From assembly GCF_012927185.1 (NCBI RefSeq), contig NZ_JABBGB010000001.1:1674001-1738000 (forward strand): a DNA stretch of 64,000 bases, given 5' to 3'. The notes under the pieces are model-generated. The model had not been told where the DNA came from. It worked only from the letters and a program-made list of their open reading frames with translations, and searched no databases. Source of the stretch: Pseudoflavitalea sp. G-6-1-2. GTDB lineage: Bacteria > Bacteroidota > Bacteroidia > Chitinophagales > Chitinophagaceae. The position numbers were made by a program, and so were the translations under genes. Positions 26,886-35,843 of this stretch are shown here, piece by piece; position 1 is the stretch's first letter; the number at the start of each line of letters is the position of its first letter.

Positions 26886-27352
26886 ACGATCTTATTGGCG
26901 CAACTGCTGCTGGCAAAGGCTTCTGGCTTGGCTTTGAAGGCAAAGCCCATTCCAAGTATATAGCCCATTGCTTCTTTCAGTGCATCGTTGCTTTTGAAGT
27001 GCGGATTGGTATTGATGTCTGCATGTACTTCCATATCCACGTTATACTTTGTGAACAGGTTGCAGAGTTCATACGCAATCTCGATACTCTTGGCCACTTC
27101 CACCAGCATGCGTTCTTTGATACTGTATTGCTGCCTTGTTTTGTCGTTGTGAATGAACATGAATCCACCATGTCCTTCGCGCAGAAAAACAATAACGGTA
27201 GCAAATTCAGTTTCGATACCCTTCACCTGCGAATCGGTACCGATGCATACTTTCAGATGGAACCCTTTTTCAGTTTCACGTCTGATGGCCATTTCAACAG
27301 CATCGATGATAGGAAGATCGATCAGATCGCCATTAAATTTTCTCCATAGCAT
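26879..27352 (-). CDS. YkuK-type ribonuclease H-like protein
   Basis: A 157-residue cytoplasmic protein of the YkuK/DUF458 RNase H-like family. Acidic positions in CIGTDSQVKG and EVHADINTNPHFKSND match the family's predicted active site; the protein ends ASSSCANKIVN. Its biochemical role is not established in general. It is convergent with engB, its stop being part of the shared terminator, and separate from the upstream protease gene by a further hairpin at 27360-27388. Confidence 0.85.
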   Translation of the reverse strand: MLWRKFNGDLIDLPIIDAVEMAIRRETEKGFHLKVCIGTDSQVKGIETEFATVIVFLREGHGGFMFIHNDKTRQQYSIKERMLVEVAKSIEIAYELCNLFTKYNVDMEVHADINTNPHFKSNDALKEAMGYILGMGFAFKAKPEAFASSSCANKIVN

Positions 27353-27359
27353 ATAAAAA

Positions 27360-27388
27360 CGGGTTTTCGTAATTTACCGAAAAACCCG
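27360..27388 (-). terminator. Terminator-like hairpin after the metalloprotease gene
   Basis: CGGGTTTTCG (27360-27369) pairs with CGAAAAACCCG (27378-27388) with one bulged base and a short A/T loop. It sits 24 bases past the stop at 27412. A short T run follows on the minus strand. Confidence 0.6.
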
Positions 27389-27411
27389 CTCAATACCAAA
27401 AGCATGTATCG

Positions 27412-28995
27412 TTATTGTTTTATTAACTTCTCGCTATGGGACTCATTTTCAGCCTGTAAGCGCAATAAAAGAACCCCTTTCTGAGTGGTGGTTACATCGA
27501 TACGGTTCAGCCCCGCGTTTATTCTGCCTTGTTGCAACAGCCGACCGGTTTGATCCATTAACGAATACGCATATTCCTTACCGGTAGTCAACTCGATTAC
27601 ATTGTTGATGAGATTGCTGCGAAGTTTAATGCCCTGATCGTTCTTCGGCTGAAGGGTGATCATATTGGAGTAGTAAGCCCGCTCATCGACTACAGTGATG
27701 GCCTGCGCACGATAATACAATCGTTTCTGTGTATTGGGTTTCCAGGAGAATGTTCTGGTTTGTGTGTTCAGTGTTACGAGGTTGCTGAAGTTTTGCCCGT
27801 CTGCAGAATACTGAATGTTCACTGCTTTTACCAGCTCGTCTGCTTCGTAGATCCAGTTGAGTTCGTGGCGGTTGTTGCCAGCATTGCCCGTTAGCTGGAA
27901 TTTGTAAATGGGCAGCACCTGATTGATGCTTCCTGTTACTGCGTAATAGCCAAGGCTGGTAGATTCGTTGAGATTGGTATTGCCAACGCCATCCACCACC
28001 AGGTAATAAGCGCCGGGATTCAGCGTGCTGTCTACACCTGCGTTCAGCAGTTCTGCAGGATTGTATCTCCCTACAGTATCACCGCGATGATTGAGCAAGG
28101 AAACTTTTATATCGAGATTGGCGCCTTCGTTCCCCGGCCCGATACTCTGCGGGTTTGCATTGATGCGGAAATTGGCCGCAGAGTGAACCTCAAAAGTGAA
28201 TACATCTTTATCATCATTTGTATTGATGATGCCGGTGGCTGTAAACTCAGATCCCATCAGTGTTACAGGAGTTGCACCGGTTAAGGTGCTTACGTGTTCA
28301 TCATCGCGCAGACCGAAGCTGTTCGATTTTACAATCACGTCTATATCGTTCTGGATCTTATCACAGCCTTTGGAGCTGGTACCTGTATGCCAGGTGGTGA
28401 GGTTCTTGCTGTAACCAACCCCCATGATGGGCGCCCAGCCGATTTGTCCGGTTCCTTTTCCATCAGCATATTCCTGCGTTTTTACGCAGGCGCCACTCCA
28501 GGTGCTCTGGTGCTGTAATCCAAGCGTATGGCCGGCTTCGTGCGAAACACATTCCGCAACAGATTTTACGTTGTTGCCAAGCAACCCGCTGAATACCCAG
28601 CCCGGCGTATCGTCGCCCCATTTGAAAGACCCTACATAACTGGCGCCGCCCACTTTCTTGCCATACCATTCCCAGGTAGGAGTAACTATCATGCGCATAC
28701 GCGTAGCTGCCGGCGCTTTAAAGAACACGGTGGAATCGGTAGTGATATTGATATTGAAGATGCGGTAATCTTCCGCAACACGATTGAAGATCTCAGTGAT
28801 GGCTTCCGGCGAAAAGCCCGATGGAAGTGCATCGATAGGGCCGTCCCAGTTCCAGGCGGAGCCTCGCACTGCCTGTCCGTCAAAGTCGATGAACACAGTG
28901 GCAGTAGCCTTCGGATAGCTGTTCAGTTTTGGTGTCTGAGCTGTACCCTTCAGTACGCAGCCCAGGATCAGGAGCATGGATATAATGCCTTTCAT
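27412..28995 (-). CDS. Secreted metzincin-type metalloprotease with T9SS sorting domain
   Basis: A 527-residue exported protein: signal peptide ending GTAQ (residue 20), a catalytic domain with the metzincin site HEAGHTLGLQH (152-162) and Met-turn IMGVGY (Met191), a pre-peptidase-type beta domain (DKDVFTFEVHS... YYLVVDGVG), a fibronectin-like segment (HELNWIYEADELVKAVNIQYS), and a C-terminal region YSLMDQTGRLLQQGRI...GVLLLRLQ...EKLIKQ typical of a T9SS type A sorting domain. It should be secreted and cell-surface attached or released, cleaving proteins outside the cell. Follows a small secreted protein gene by 67 bases. Confidence 0.88.
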   Translation of the reverse strand: MKGIISMLLILGCVLKGTAQTPKLNSYPKATATVFIDFDGQAVRGSAWNWDGPIDALPSGFSPEAITEIFNRVAEDYRIFNINITTDSTVFFKAPAATRMRMIVTPTWEWYGKKVGGASYVGSFKWGDDTPGWVFSGLLGNNVKSVAECVSHEAGHTLGLQHQSTWSGACVKTQEYADGKGTGQIGWAPIMGVGYSKNLTTWHTGTSSKGCDKIQNDIDVIVKSNSFGLRDDEHVSTLTGATPVTLMGSEFTATGIINTNDDKDVFTFEVHSAANFRINANPQSIGPGNEGANLDIKVSLLNHRGDTVGRYNPAELLNAGVDSTLNPGAYYLVVDGVGNTNLNESTSLGYYAVTGSINQVLPIYKFQLTGNAGNNRHELNWIYEADELVKAVNIQYSADGQNFSNLVTLNTQTRTFSWKPNTQKRLYYRAQAITVVDERAYYSNMITLQPKNDQGIKLRSNLINNVIELTTGKEYAYSLMDQTGRLLQQGRINAGLNRIDVTTTQKGVLLLRLQAENESHSEKLIKQ

Positions 28996-29062
28996 AGATA
29001 CGCGGAATTGGAGTAATCGGATAGTGTGTTTTCAGAGGTATGGTCGGTGCTGTGGATGGCAG

Positions 29063-29518
29063 CTATTCAGCCAGGAAGAACTGTTGCTCTTCCTTTACGA
29101 GGAAGTACTTTTTGTCTTCCTTCGTCAATACCATCACGTCGCCTTTTCTGGGATGGATGATGCGGCCTCTTATCGGCTGATCCGCATCTGGTGCGGTATT
29201 CAGACTAAGATGCATCATCGCTCCGGAGAATTGCGCAGAGCGGATATTGATACTCGTAACGTTGGGGGATTGCTGAACCTTGTCGAGCACCACACCTTTG
29301 AACTGGTGGTTGCGCGAAAGCTGAATAGTTACACTGTCTTTGATGTTGGCCGAAAACACACGCTGCAGCTGGTCTGCATCGATTTCAAATTTGCCAGGGT
29401 ATTTTGTGAATACAGCTGCCTTTGGTTCGGCCTGCTGCTCCACCTGAAGATGTTGCTGCGCACTTGCAGATTGGGTAAGTATAAGACATACCACTAAGCC
29501 TGAGTAGAATGGTTTCAT
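29063..29518 (-). CDS. Small secreted protein of unknown function
   Basis: A 151-residue protein with a signal peptide (MKPFYSGLVV..., cleavage after SASAQ, about residue 21). The mature part is polar with no cysteine and no domain I recognise (DADQLQRVFSANIKDSVTIQLSRN; GDVMVLTKEDKKYFLVKEEQQFFLAE). It precedes the metalloprotease gene by 67 bases on the same strand, with no terminator between, so cotranscription is likely. A role as an inhibitor, chaperone or partner of the protease is only inferred from position. Confidence 0.7.
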   Translation of the reverse strand: MKPFYSGLVVCLILTQSASAQQHLQVEQQAEPKAAVFTKYPGKFEIDADQLQRVFSANIKDSVTIQLSRNHQFKGVVLDKVQQSPNVTSINIRSAQFSGAMMHLSLNTAPDADQPIRGRIIHPRKGDVMVLTKEDKKYFLVKEEQQFFLAE

Positions 29519-29700
29519 GCTACAGGTTTTTACGAATGATAATTGGATAACTCTTTCTTAGGGTACGATCAGCAAGCTGGCGAACAAAAGGAGGAATGGT
29601 CAGTTTCTACGATATGTTAGCCGGGATAAGGAATACAAAAAAATAAGGATACGTACCCGTTAACGCAATATCGGGAGAAATAGTGTGTGGCAGGATGTTA

Positions 29701-29716
29701 TTTGATTAAAATCAAA
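29701..29716. promoter_or_regulatory. Crp/Fnr-like palindrome TTTGATTAAAATCAAA
   Basis: The core TTGAT-TAAA-ATCAA is an exact match to the FNR-type consensus TTGAT-N4-ATCAA. It lies in the 295-base divergent gap, 98 bases before the macro-domain gene and 183 bases from the start of the small secreted protein gene, so it could serve either. The rest of the gap shows no other feature. Confidence 0.45.
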
Positions 29717-29813
29717 TGAAATGATAGCGATTTGTTTGTGAGAGCAATCCGTATTAAGAAACCTGTTATGCATTTTCAGAATTTTTGGATCTTTCCATGC
29801 TCAAATCCCGAAC

Positions 29814-30413
29814 ATGAAAGTAATACTCACGGATATGAATCCGAGAATGATCTCGGCCTGGCAGGAATTCTTTAAAGGAAAGGAAGGTGTTAGCATTATC
29901 GAAGGAGACCTTACTGCAATGAATTGTGATGCGATAGTGAGTCCGGCAAACTCATTTGGCTTTATGGATGGCGGCGTTGATTATGCCATTTCGGAAAGAC
30001 TAGGGTGGGAACTTGAGAAAAGACTGCAACAGCAGATCAGGGAGCTGCCTGAAGGAGAGTTGTTAGTGGGAAGAGCCATGGTACTTGAAACCGGGGATAA
30101 GCTTATTCCATACCTGATTTCTGCGCCCACCATGCGCATACCTACCAATTTTAATATCGATACATCCGTCAATGCATATCTCGCAATGAAGGCTGCGCTT
30201 TTAGCTGCGCTTCAGCATCCACATATTTCATCCGTTGCAATAACGGGATTCTGTACAGGTGTAGGAAGAATGCAACCCATAATTTCTGCCAGACAAATGT
30301 TCATTGCCTGGGAGGAAGTGTGTGAAGGGAAAAAGCCATCTTTCAATACATTCGGGGAGGCACAGAAACATCATGTACACATCAATCCGCAATCTATGAT
30401 CTGGACTCACTAA
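29814..30413 (+). CDS. Macro-domain protein
   Basis: A 199-residue cytoplasmic protein made almost entirely of a macro domain, which binds or removes ADP-ribose. Landmarks are VSIIEGDLTAMNCDAIVSPANSFGFMDGGVDYAIS at residues 26-60 (the ligand-binding asparagine and glycine-rich loop) and VAITGFCTGVGRM near residue 142, the second loop. It resembles phage/tail-type macro proteins more than the short AF1521 type. It is convergent with the CoA-binding gene, 4 bases apart. The target is unknown. Confidence 0.88.
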   Translation: MKVILTDMNPRMISAWQEFFKGKEGVSIIEGDLTAMNCDAIVSPANSFGFMDGGVDYAISERLGWELEKRLQQQIRELPEGELLVGRAMVLETGDKLIPYLISAPTMRIPTNFNIDTSVNAYLAMKAALLAALQHPHISSVAITGFCTGVGRMQPIISARQMFIAWEEVCEGKKPSFNTFGEAQKHHVHINPQSMIWTH

Positions 30414-30417
30414 TATA

Positions 30418-30786
30418 TTAGAACTGGCCGGTGCTCAGCAATACCAGCGTACAGGCTTCCATGGTCTGAATGCCGTTCTGCTTTGCCAGTTCAGCAAGTT
30501 CTTCGTTCTCGGCACCGGGATTGAAAATGATGCGCGAAGGATGCAATGAAAGGATATAATCGTAGTAATCTTTTTGCCGCGTTGGATTCAGATACAACGT
30601 AACTGTATCCACTCCTTCAAAAGGTTTTTGCTCTGTTTCGACTTCAACATCTGCTACCGTTACCGGCTTGAGACCAATGGCCACCACAGGGTGACCCGCA
30701 CTGCGGAGCCTGTTCACAGCCAGATAGCTGTATCGTTCCGGATTATTGGAGGCACCGATTACCAGTGTTTTCTTTGGAGTTTTCAT
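30418..30786 (-). CDS. CoA-binding domain protein
   Basis: A 122-residue single-domain Rossmann protein of the YccU/CoA_binding_2 family. It starts TLVIGASNNPERYSYLAVNRL, has the TLYLNPTRQKDYYDYIL central strand and ends with IIFNPGAENEELAELA and EACTLVLL. Members bind CoA but have no proven enzymatic role. It is 33 bases downstream of the TIGR01777 epimerase gene. Confidence 0.88.
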   Translation of the reverse strand: MKTPKKTLVIGASNNPERYSYLAVNRLRSAGHPVVAIGLKPVTVADVEVETEQKPFEGVDTVTLYLNPTRQKDYYDYILSLHPSRIIFNPGAENEELAELAKQNGIQTMEACTLVLLSTGQF

Positions 30787-30819
30787 ACGCTAATATTACA
30801 ATTTTTGCCGGTACATTGT

Positions 30820-31926
30820 TCATTTGAAGAGATGATAACGGCTGGGTTTGGTTTGTTGAAGAATATCCCCGAATGCCTGGTCGAGATAGGGATATTGGAA
30901 CTGAAACCCGGATTGCAATAATCTGGAAGGCAGTACCCATCTGCTTTTGAGAATGAGTTCGGTTTCGGTACCGATCACTGCTGCTCCAAGTTCGAGCATC
31001 CATTTGTACGCAGGTAATCCTATAACATGACCGGTTAGTTTGCGGAGCGTTGCCATGAAAGCCATATTGGAAACAGGATTAGGCGCCGCGAGATTATACA
31101 CGCCTTCCATAGATGCATTGGCTTCGCACCATTCAATGGCTGCACAAACATCATGGATATGTACCCAGCTGTACATCTGTTTACCATCGCCCTGTCTTCC
31201 GCCGAGCCCGAATTTCAGGAGGTTGAAATAAGGCACCATCACACCGCCACTGCCCAAAGTAACTGCTGTGCGGAAAATTATTTTTCGTGTGTGGGGCACT
31301 GTTGCTTCATTGATGGCGCGTTCCCATGCGAGACATACCTGAATGGAGAAATCTTTGTCAAGGTCTTTGTAATCTGCCGAGTCTTTGCCTTTGCTCAATG
31401 CAGCGAAACTCTTTTTGCAGTTTCTTCTGCAACGATCGAGGATAGAGTAGGGCATGTTTTTGTTTTTCTCCTCGGAGATCTCTCCGGTGAATTCGTCCTG
31501 AGGACGATCACTGGCGCTCCTGTAAATGGTGGCAGAAGCAGTATTGATCCAGAGCTTGGGAGGGTGTGCTGCCTGACTGATAGCAAGTCCCAGTGCTGTG
31601 GTGGCATCCACACGACTGCGAAGAATGATATCGCGATTCTTTTTATTGTAGCGGCAGTTAACTGATTGCCCTGCGAGATTGATTACGATATCGCTTCCGT
31701 CAATGGCGCTTGCCCAGTGTTTTTCAACGGTTTTGCCATCCCATCTCCAGTAGGTGATATTGTATCCGTCGGAAGCTTTGATCATTGAATCATCATAACG
31801 GTTGTTGGAAGAGTGAGATGATTTCCTGCTGAGGATCACCACATGGTTTTCTTTCCCGAAGTGGCGGGCGAGTTCCTGGCCGATGAAGCCGGTACCTCCT
31901 GCGATTATGATCCGTTTATTTTTCAT
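30820..31926 (-). CDS. TIGR01777-type NAD(P)-dependent epimerase (YfcH-like)
   Basis: A 368-residue extended short-chain dehydrogenase. GGTGFIGQELARHF at the N terminus binds NAD(P); DIVINLAGQSVNCRYNKKNRD and SASATIYR match the YfcH family; the C-terminal DUF1731-like part has GLPAYKWMLELGAAVIGTETELILKSRWVLPSRL. It is about 60 residues longer than usual because of an insert around residues 160-205. Substrate unknown. Preceded by a 79-base gap from the next upstream gene. Confidence 0.9.
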   Translation of the reverse strand: MKNKRIIIAGGTGFIGQELARHFGKENHVVILSRKSSHSSNNRYDDSMIKASDGYNITYWRWDGKTVEKHWASAIDGSDIVINLAGQSVNCRYNKKNRDIILRSRVDATTALGLAISQAAHPPKLWINTASATIYRSASDRPQDEFTGEISEEKNKNMPYSILDRCRRNCKKSFAALSKGKDSADYKDLDKDFSIQVCLAWERAINEATVPHTRKIIFRTAVTLGSGGVMVPYFNLLKFGLGGRQGDGKQMYSWVHIHDVCAAIEWCEANASMEGVYNLAAPNPVSNMAFMATLRKLTGHVIGLPAYKWMLELGAAVIGTETELILKSRWVLPSRLLQSGFQFQYPYLDQAFGDILQQTKPSRYHLFK

Positions 31927-32005
31927 AAGTTCAATAAGTTTTGAAAGTTTGCAGGGTTAAAAAAACCGGAGACCGGTTTGATATGTTGATCAGGGAAATG
32001 TCAGA

Positions 32006-32443
32006 TTAATTTGATGTTATGATTTCCTTTTCCGGTGCAGCAGTTGATTGATATACACGATTGAATCTTTTGATATCCCCTACTGTAAGTGTTATGTAAG
32101 CGAAGGTTGATATAGCAGCAATCAACAAAGCCGAAAGAAAGACCGAAATAGCGTTAGAGAAATTATCCAGCACACTGAAAACATGCACACGATAACATAC
32201 AATATAGATTGTAAGGAGCAGCAATACATTCATAACAAGGAGGCCAATCCGGAAGCTTTCATATTTTTTGACAACAATAAAATGCACCACAATTCCAACG
32301 ATCTGCCACCCTACGGCCAGCGGAGCAGAAATAAACAGAGAGCTGAAGACAGAATCGACGTTACCTTTAAGAACATGAATGATGCTTGCACCGAAAATCA
32401 ACAGCAGCAGAATAATCAGATCCAGTTTCTTAAAAAATTTCAT
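32006..32443 (-). CDS. Four-helix membrane protein, unknown
   Basis: A 145-residue protein with four hydrophobic segments (about 8-24, 35-60, 67-88, 95-120) and a charged C-terminal tail. No family is recognised. It lies 32 bases downstream of the GbsR/MarR regulator gene on the same strand and may be the regulator's cotranscribed partner. Confidence 0.65.
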   Translation of the reverse strand: MKFFKKLDLIILLLLIFGASIIHVLKGNVDSVFSSLFISAPLAVGWQIVGIVVHFIVVKKYESFRIGLLVMNVLLLLTIYIVCYRVHVFSVLDNFSNAISVFLSALLIAAISTFAYITLTVGDIKRFNRVYQSTAAPEKEIITSN

Positions 32444-32475
32444 ACAAAGAGATCTTACTGATCAACAAACACCTG

Positions 32476-32982
32476 TTACCTGAAGAACTTCATCAGGCTG
32501 CCGATAAACCAGTTCTCATCGGCCTTCACCATTACATCGAGCATTTTATCTGCCTGCTTTCCAAAATGTTTTATTCCGGAAATGGTTTCATTGAATTGTT
32601 TGAACGCAGGGTCTTTCTTATCTCCTTCCACATGCTCCAGCGACTCAATCACTTTCATCATGGGATCGAGTTCGCGTTTCTTCCTTTCCTTCACTATCTG
32701 GGTAGCTACTTTCCAGATATCCTTCTCTGCAACGAAGTATTCTTTGCGTTCGCCGGAAATGATCACACGATCTACCAGTCCCCAGTCGATCAGCTCGCGG
32801 ATATTCATATTGGCATTGCCACGGCTTACGTTCAACTGTTCCATGATATCATCCTGGCTAAGCGGTTCCGCACTGATCAGCAGCAATGCATGAATCTGTG
32901 CCATCGTGCGGTTGATCCCCCAGTGTGAACCGAAGGCACCCCATTTTGCAATAAACTCATTACGTGCATCTGCTAATTTCAT
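32476..32982 (-). CDS. GbsR/MarR family transcriptional regulator
   Basis: A 168-residue winged-helix regulator. IHALLLISAEPLSQDDIMEQLNVSRGNANMNIRELIDWGLVDRVI (about 28-75) is the helix-turn-helix, and GERKEYFVAEKDIWKVATQIVKERKKRELDPMM is the typical GbsR continuation. The effector is not predictable. Its promoter overlaps a perfect inverted repeat at 33041-33062, so self-repression is likely (inference). The membrane-protein gene 32 bases downstream is probably in the same transcript. Confidence 0.88.
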   Translation of the reverse strand: MKLADARNEFIAKWGAFGSHWGINRTMAQIHALLLISAEPLSQDDIMEQLNVSRGNANMNIRELIDWGLVDRVIISGERKEYFVAEKDIWKVATQIVKERKKRELDPMMKVIESLEHVEGDKKDPAFKQFNETISGIKHFGKQADKMLDVMVKADENWFIGSLMKFFR

Positions 32983-33018
32983 AACCGGGCAATTTTTTCA
33001 AATATAGAAAGATTGATA

Positions 33019-33062
33019 CAAATTTAGAGTGTAATTCTGAACTTTCAAAATATATTGAAAGT
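33019..33062 (-). promoter_or_regulatory. Promoter of the GbsR/MarR gene overlapped by an inverted-repeat operator
   Basis: On the minus strand, TTTTG (plus 33046-33050), 19 bases, then TAAATTTG (plus 33019-33026) is a full Bacteroidota -33/-7 promoter. The predicted start near 33012 leaves a leader of about 30 bases. The perfect inverted repeat ACTTTCAA-N6-TTGAAAGT at 33041-33062 covers the -33 element, the position of a repressor site. Confidence 0.6.
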
Positions 33063-33211
33063 TTATTTGCGCGATGAAATATACATTGATATCCCATCTC
33101 CGGGGAGAATGCTCCGGGGCAGTGTAGAGTGCGGGAAATCTGTCGTTTAGAGCGGGAGTGCCGGAGGACCGGCATTCAACGGCAGACCCGGCAGAGCAAT
33201 TGCTTTACCGC

Positions 33212-34681
33212 TTACCAAACAGGACACTGATATTGCCGCAGGTTTCTGCTTCGCTTTTTCTCGTTCGAAGTAGAGCCTTTCTTCTTTCCTGGTTTGATGA
33301 TCAATGCCAGATAACCTCCTCCATTCTGCATGCTCTTCTTCGAGAATATATAGCCCAGGTTATGCAATCCGAATACAACAGGGCCAGCTTTCACTGCCGC
33401 GCCCACCCAGAATTTATTCTCTGCATTCCACTGCACGGGCAGGTATGCGCCAAACGTTTTTGTTTCCCATCGGGGTGTGATGGTGAGCAGGTTCATTTCT
33501 TTCATGTACAATCTGCCCTTCCCCGCAAGCGGTGTGAGGTTCAGTGATACTTCTCCGTTTATGTAGAAGGCCTGCGTAATCCAGCGATCAACATTCAGTA
33601 CAAGTCTGGTAGGATTGATGATATTGAACTCTCCCGTAGGTACACGTACCGAATTGAAGAGCGATGCTGCACTGTCGTTGAACCCTTTGATGCCCTTCAC
33701 CGATCCGAACTTCTGATCGAAGTCGGTTCCTTCGATATTGGGTTTCAAATCAGCGAACAGCCTGCTGTTGCGGCTGTACTGGTATTGATTGAATCCGAGA
33801 TCTAGCAGTGATGCGCCGATCTTCCATTTGTAATCCCAGTACTCATCTTCTTCATCGTTGAATGAGCCGATGCCCGATTCTTTGATAAGGTACTCGGCAC
33901 CGAAGTCAAACGAAATGCCACCATGTGAATTGGAAATGAAATTATTGATGTTGGTATTGGTGGAGAGATCATTGTTCCATTTATCGAAGTTGGATGAGTA
34001 AGCGTAAAGCGCTGCCAGTCCCTTGATACGATAAGTTGGTTCTGTGCCACCGGGATTGGGAACGAGTTCTATTTCGCCGCTTCTGATATTGCTGTAGCCG
34101 CCTCCTAATCCTCGTGTAAGCTTTACTGTTATACCTGCGTTCAATCGTCCCTGCTCATTGTTGAAGATGGTTCTTGCATATGTGCCAAAGACTTCCACCC
34201 AGTGGCTGCTGATCACATCTCCTGTAAGCGGAATATTGTTCTGGTTGAGAAAGAGCCAGCGATCGAGGGTTCGGAGGGTGTCCTGCCAGGCGAACCTGCT
34301 GGTATTGGCACGGGTGTAACCGCGGAAATTCAATCCTGCTGCAATTGCGGATTGTTTATTGATGGCGAACCTTGCATTCAGCAGGTTGATATTGTAATTG
34401 AAGCTGGCATATTTGGCCTGCGATTTTTTGTTCATCTGAACAGCTGCATCTCCGGGAGGTGAGATCAGCGAATAATCGCGTACAGTCAATGCATTGGTTA
34501 CAGCTTTTGCCTGTATGCCAAATACGGTGAGGTCCCATTTCCAGGGAGTGTTCACAATGGAGGCCGGGTTATTTCCGGTACCTAAACTGCCGGCATATGA
34601 AGAGCCATTCAATGCCTGGTAGTTTTGTCCGGCTACTGCCATGCCGGTAAGGCATAGAACAGTCAGCATAATTGATCGCAT
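33212..34681 (-). CDS. DUF5723-type outer-membrane barrel protein
   Basis: A 489-residue exported protein with a signal peptide (cleavage after VAGQ, about 19) and the family opening YQALNGSSYAGSLGTGNNPASIVNTPWKWDLTVFGIQ. The rest is a series of amphipathic strands with glycine/aromatic ends (FGAEYLI, KIGASLLDLGFNQYQYS, FWVGAAVKAGPVVFGLHNLGYIF) and a basic tail. It is the last gene of the type III PKS operon, only 3 bases after the FAD-enzyme gene. It might place or export the lipid product in the outer membrane; that is inference from position. Confidence 0.8.
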   Translation of the reverse strand: MRSIMLTVLCLTGMAVAGQNYQALNGSSYAGSLGTGNNPASIVNTPWKWDLTVFGIQAKAVTNALTVRDYSLISPPGDAAVQMNKKSQAKYASFNYNINLLNARFAINKQSAIAAGLNFRGYTRANTSRFAWQDTLRTLDRWLFLNQNNIPLTGDVISSHWVEVFGTYARTIFNNEQGRLNAGITVKLTRGLGGGYSNIRSGEIELVPNPGGTEPTYRIKGLAALYAYSSNFDKWNNDLSTNTNINNFISNSHGGISFDFGAEYLIKESGIGSFNDEEDEYWDYKWKIGASLLDLGFNQYQYSRNSRLFADLKPNIEGTDFDQKFGSVKGIKGFNDSAASLFNSVRVPTGEFNIINPTRLVLNVDRWITQAFYINGEVSLNLTPLAGKGRLYMKEMNLLTITPRWETKTFGAYLPVQWNAENKFWVGAAVKAGPVVFGLHNLGYIFSKKSMQNGGGYLALIIKPGKKKGSTSNEKKRSRNLRQYQCPVW

Positions 34682-34684
34682 GTT

Positions 34685-35824
34685 TCAGAAAGGTTTGCCG
34701 TGGGTTTGTCTGATCAAAAAAGAAACCAGTTTCGGAAAAGGTTTTAATGATGCGATAAGATAATTGGATAGGATTCCGTTGCCGAAGAATTGCTGCAAAA
34801 CACGACCGGTCTGAAGTCTGCGGTTGAATTGTTTTTCCCATTGCTGAGTGTACTGGGTTTCCATTTCGTACCGGTTGATTCTGCCCTGCAGAAACTGACT
34901 CATTTCTTCGAATGCCAGTTTGCTGCTGTGCAGCGCCATACTCATTCCGTTTCCGCAAAGCGGTGTGATCATGCCGGCAGCGTCGCCCAGCATCAGCAGA
35001 TGGTTTTCCACCTGGGTCTTTCTGTTGAAGGATATGCGGGATACTGTAACAGGTTCCTGATAAAGAAAACGGGCTGTGGCGAAAATCTTATCTAGAAATG
35101 GATTCTTCCGGAGAATGGTTCTTTCCATTTCGGCAATATCGTTGCCACTTTTCCTTAGGTTGGATGCGGTTGTAAGATAACACAAACAATACTTATTCTC
35201 TTCAATTTTTGATATGCCGCAGTAACCGTTCTCGAAATTATGCAATCCGATGAGGTCGTCGGGGAAGAAGGTTTGGATATGATATTTCACTCCCACCAGA
35301 TGATTGAGCGGATTAGGCTTTACCTGCGTGAAAGTTCGTTTCCATTTGGCGTCGAGATTGCTTCTCTTGCCGAATGAGCCTGCTACCACAGTGGCTTCAA
35401 AACTTCCGTTGGAGCTGAACACCATGCTGGCCTGATGACGGTACACCACATCATTCACTTTGGTGTTTTCGAGTATGGTAACGCCTTCGCGGCGTGCAAT
35501 GCCGGCCATCAGGTGATCGAGGGTAAAACGGCTGATGCCGAATCCGCCGAGCGGGAGCGCACTCTCCACATATTTTCCGTTGGGAGAACTGATGAGTACC
35601 CGGTTGATCAATGGCAGTTGCATATCGCTTAGCGGAACGCCGAGCTCTTCGAGAAAGTTCCAGCTTTCGAGACTGATATACTCACCGCATACTTTGTGAA
35701 AGGGGTACTGCTCTTTTTCAAACAGAATGGTATGATATCCTGCGCGGGCGCACAGAATGGAAAGAGCGAGGCCGGCCAGACCTCCACCAATGATGGCAAC
35801 ATCGTATGTTGATTCCTTATTCAA
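34685..35824 (-). CDS. FAD-dependent oxidoreductase, geranylgeranyl-reductase-like
   Basis: A 379-residue flavoprotein. The N-terminal VAIIGGGLAGLALSILCARAG binds FAD, followed by EKEQYPFHKVCGEYIS, a motif of the geranylgeranyl reductase/halogenase-like group, and LMLGDAAGMITPLCGNGMSMAL near residue 285, the second FAD contact. Such enzymes saturate prenyl chains or hydroxylate aromatic rings. Between the methyltransferase (19 bases upstream) and the barrel protein it probably acts on the product of the type III PKS/UbiA pair; either ring oxidation or chain reduction is possible. Confidence 0.85.
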   Translation of the reverse strand: MNKESTYDVAIIGGGLAGLALSILCARAGYHTILFEKEQYPFHKVCGEYISLESWNFLEELGVPLSDMQLPLINRVLISSPNGKYVESALPLGGFGISRFTLDHLMAGIARREGVTILENTKVNDVVYRHQASMVFSSNGSFEATVVAGSFGKRSNLDAKWKRTFTQVKPNPLNHLVGVKYHIQTFFPDDLIGLHNFENGYCGISKIEENKYCLCYLTTASNLRKSGNDIAEMERTILRKNPFLDKIFATARFLYQEPVTVSRISFNRKTQVENHLLMLGDAAGMITPLCGNGMSMALHSSKLAFEEMSQFLQGRINRYEMETQYTQQWEKQFNRRLQTGRVLQQFFGNGILSNYLIASLKPFPKLVSFLIRQTHGKPF

Positions 35825-35843
35825 AGGAAGCTGCTATGAAGGT

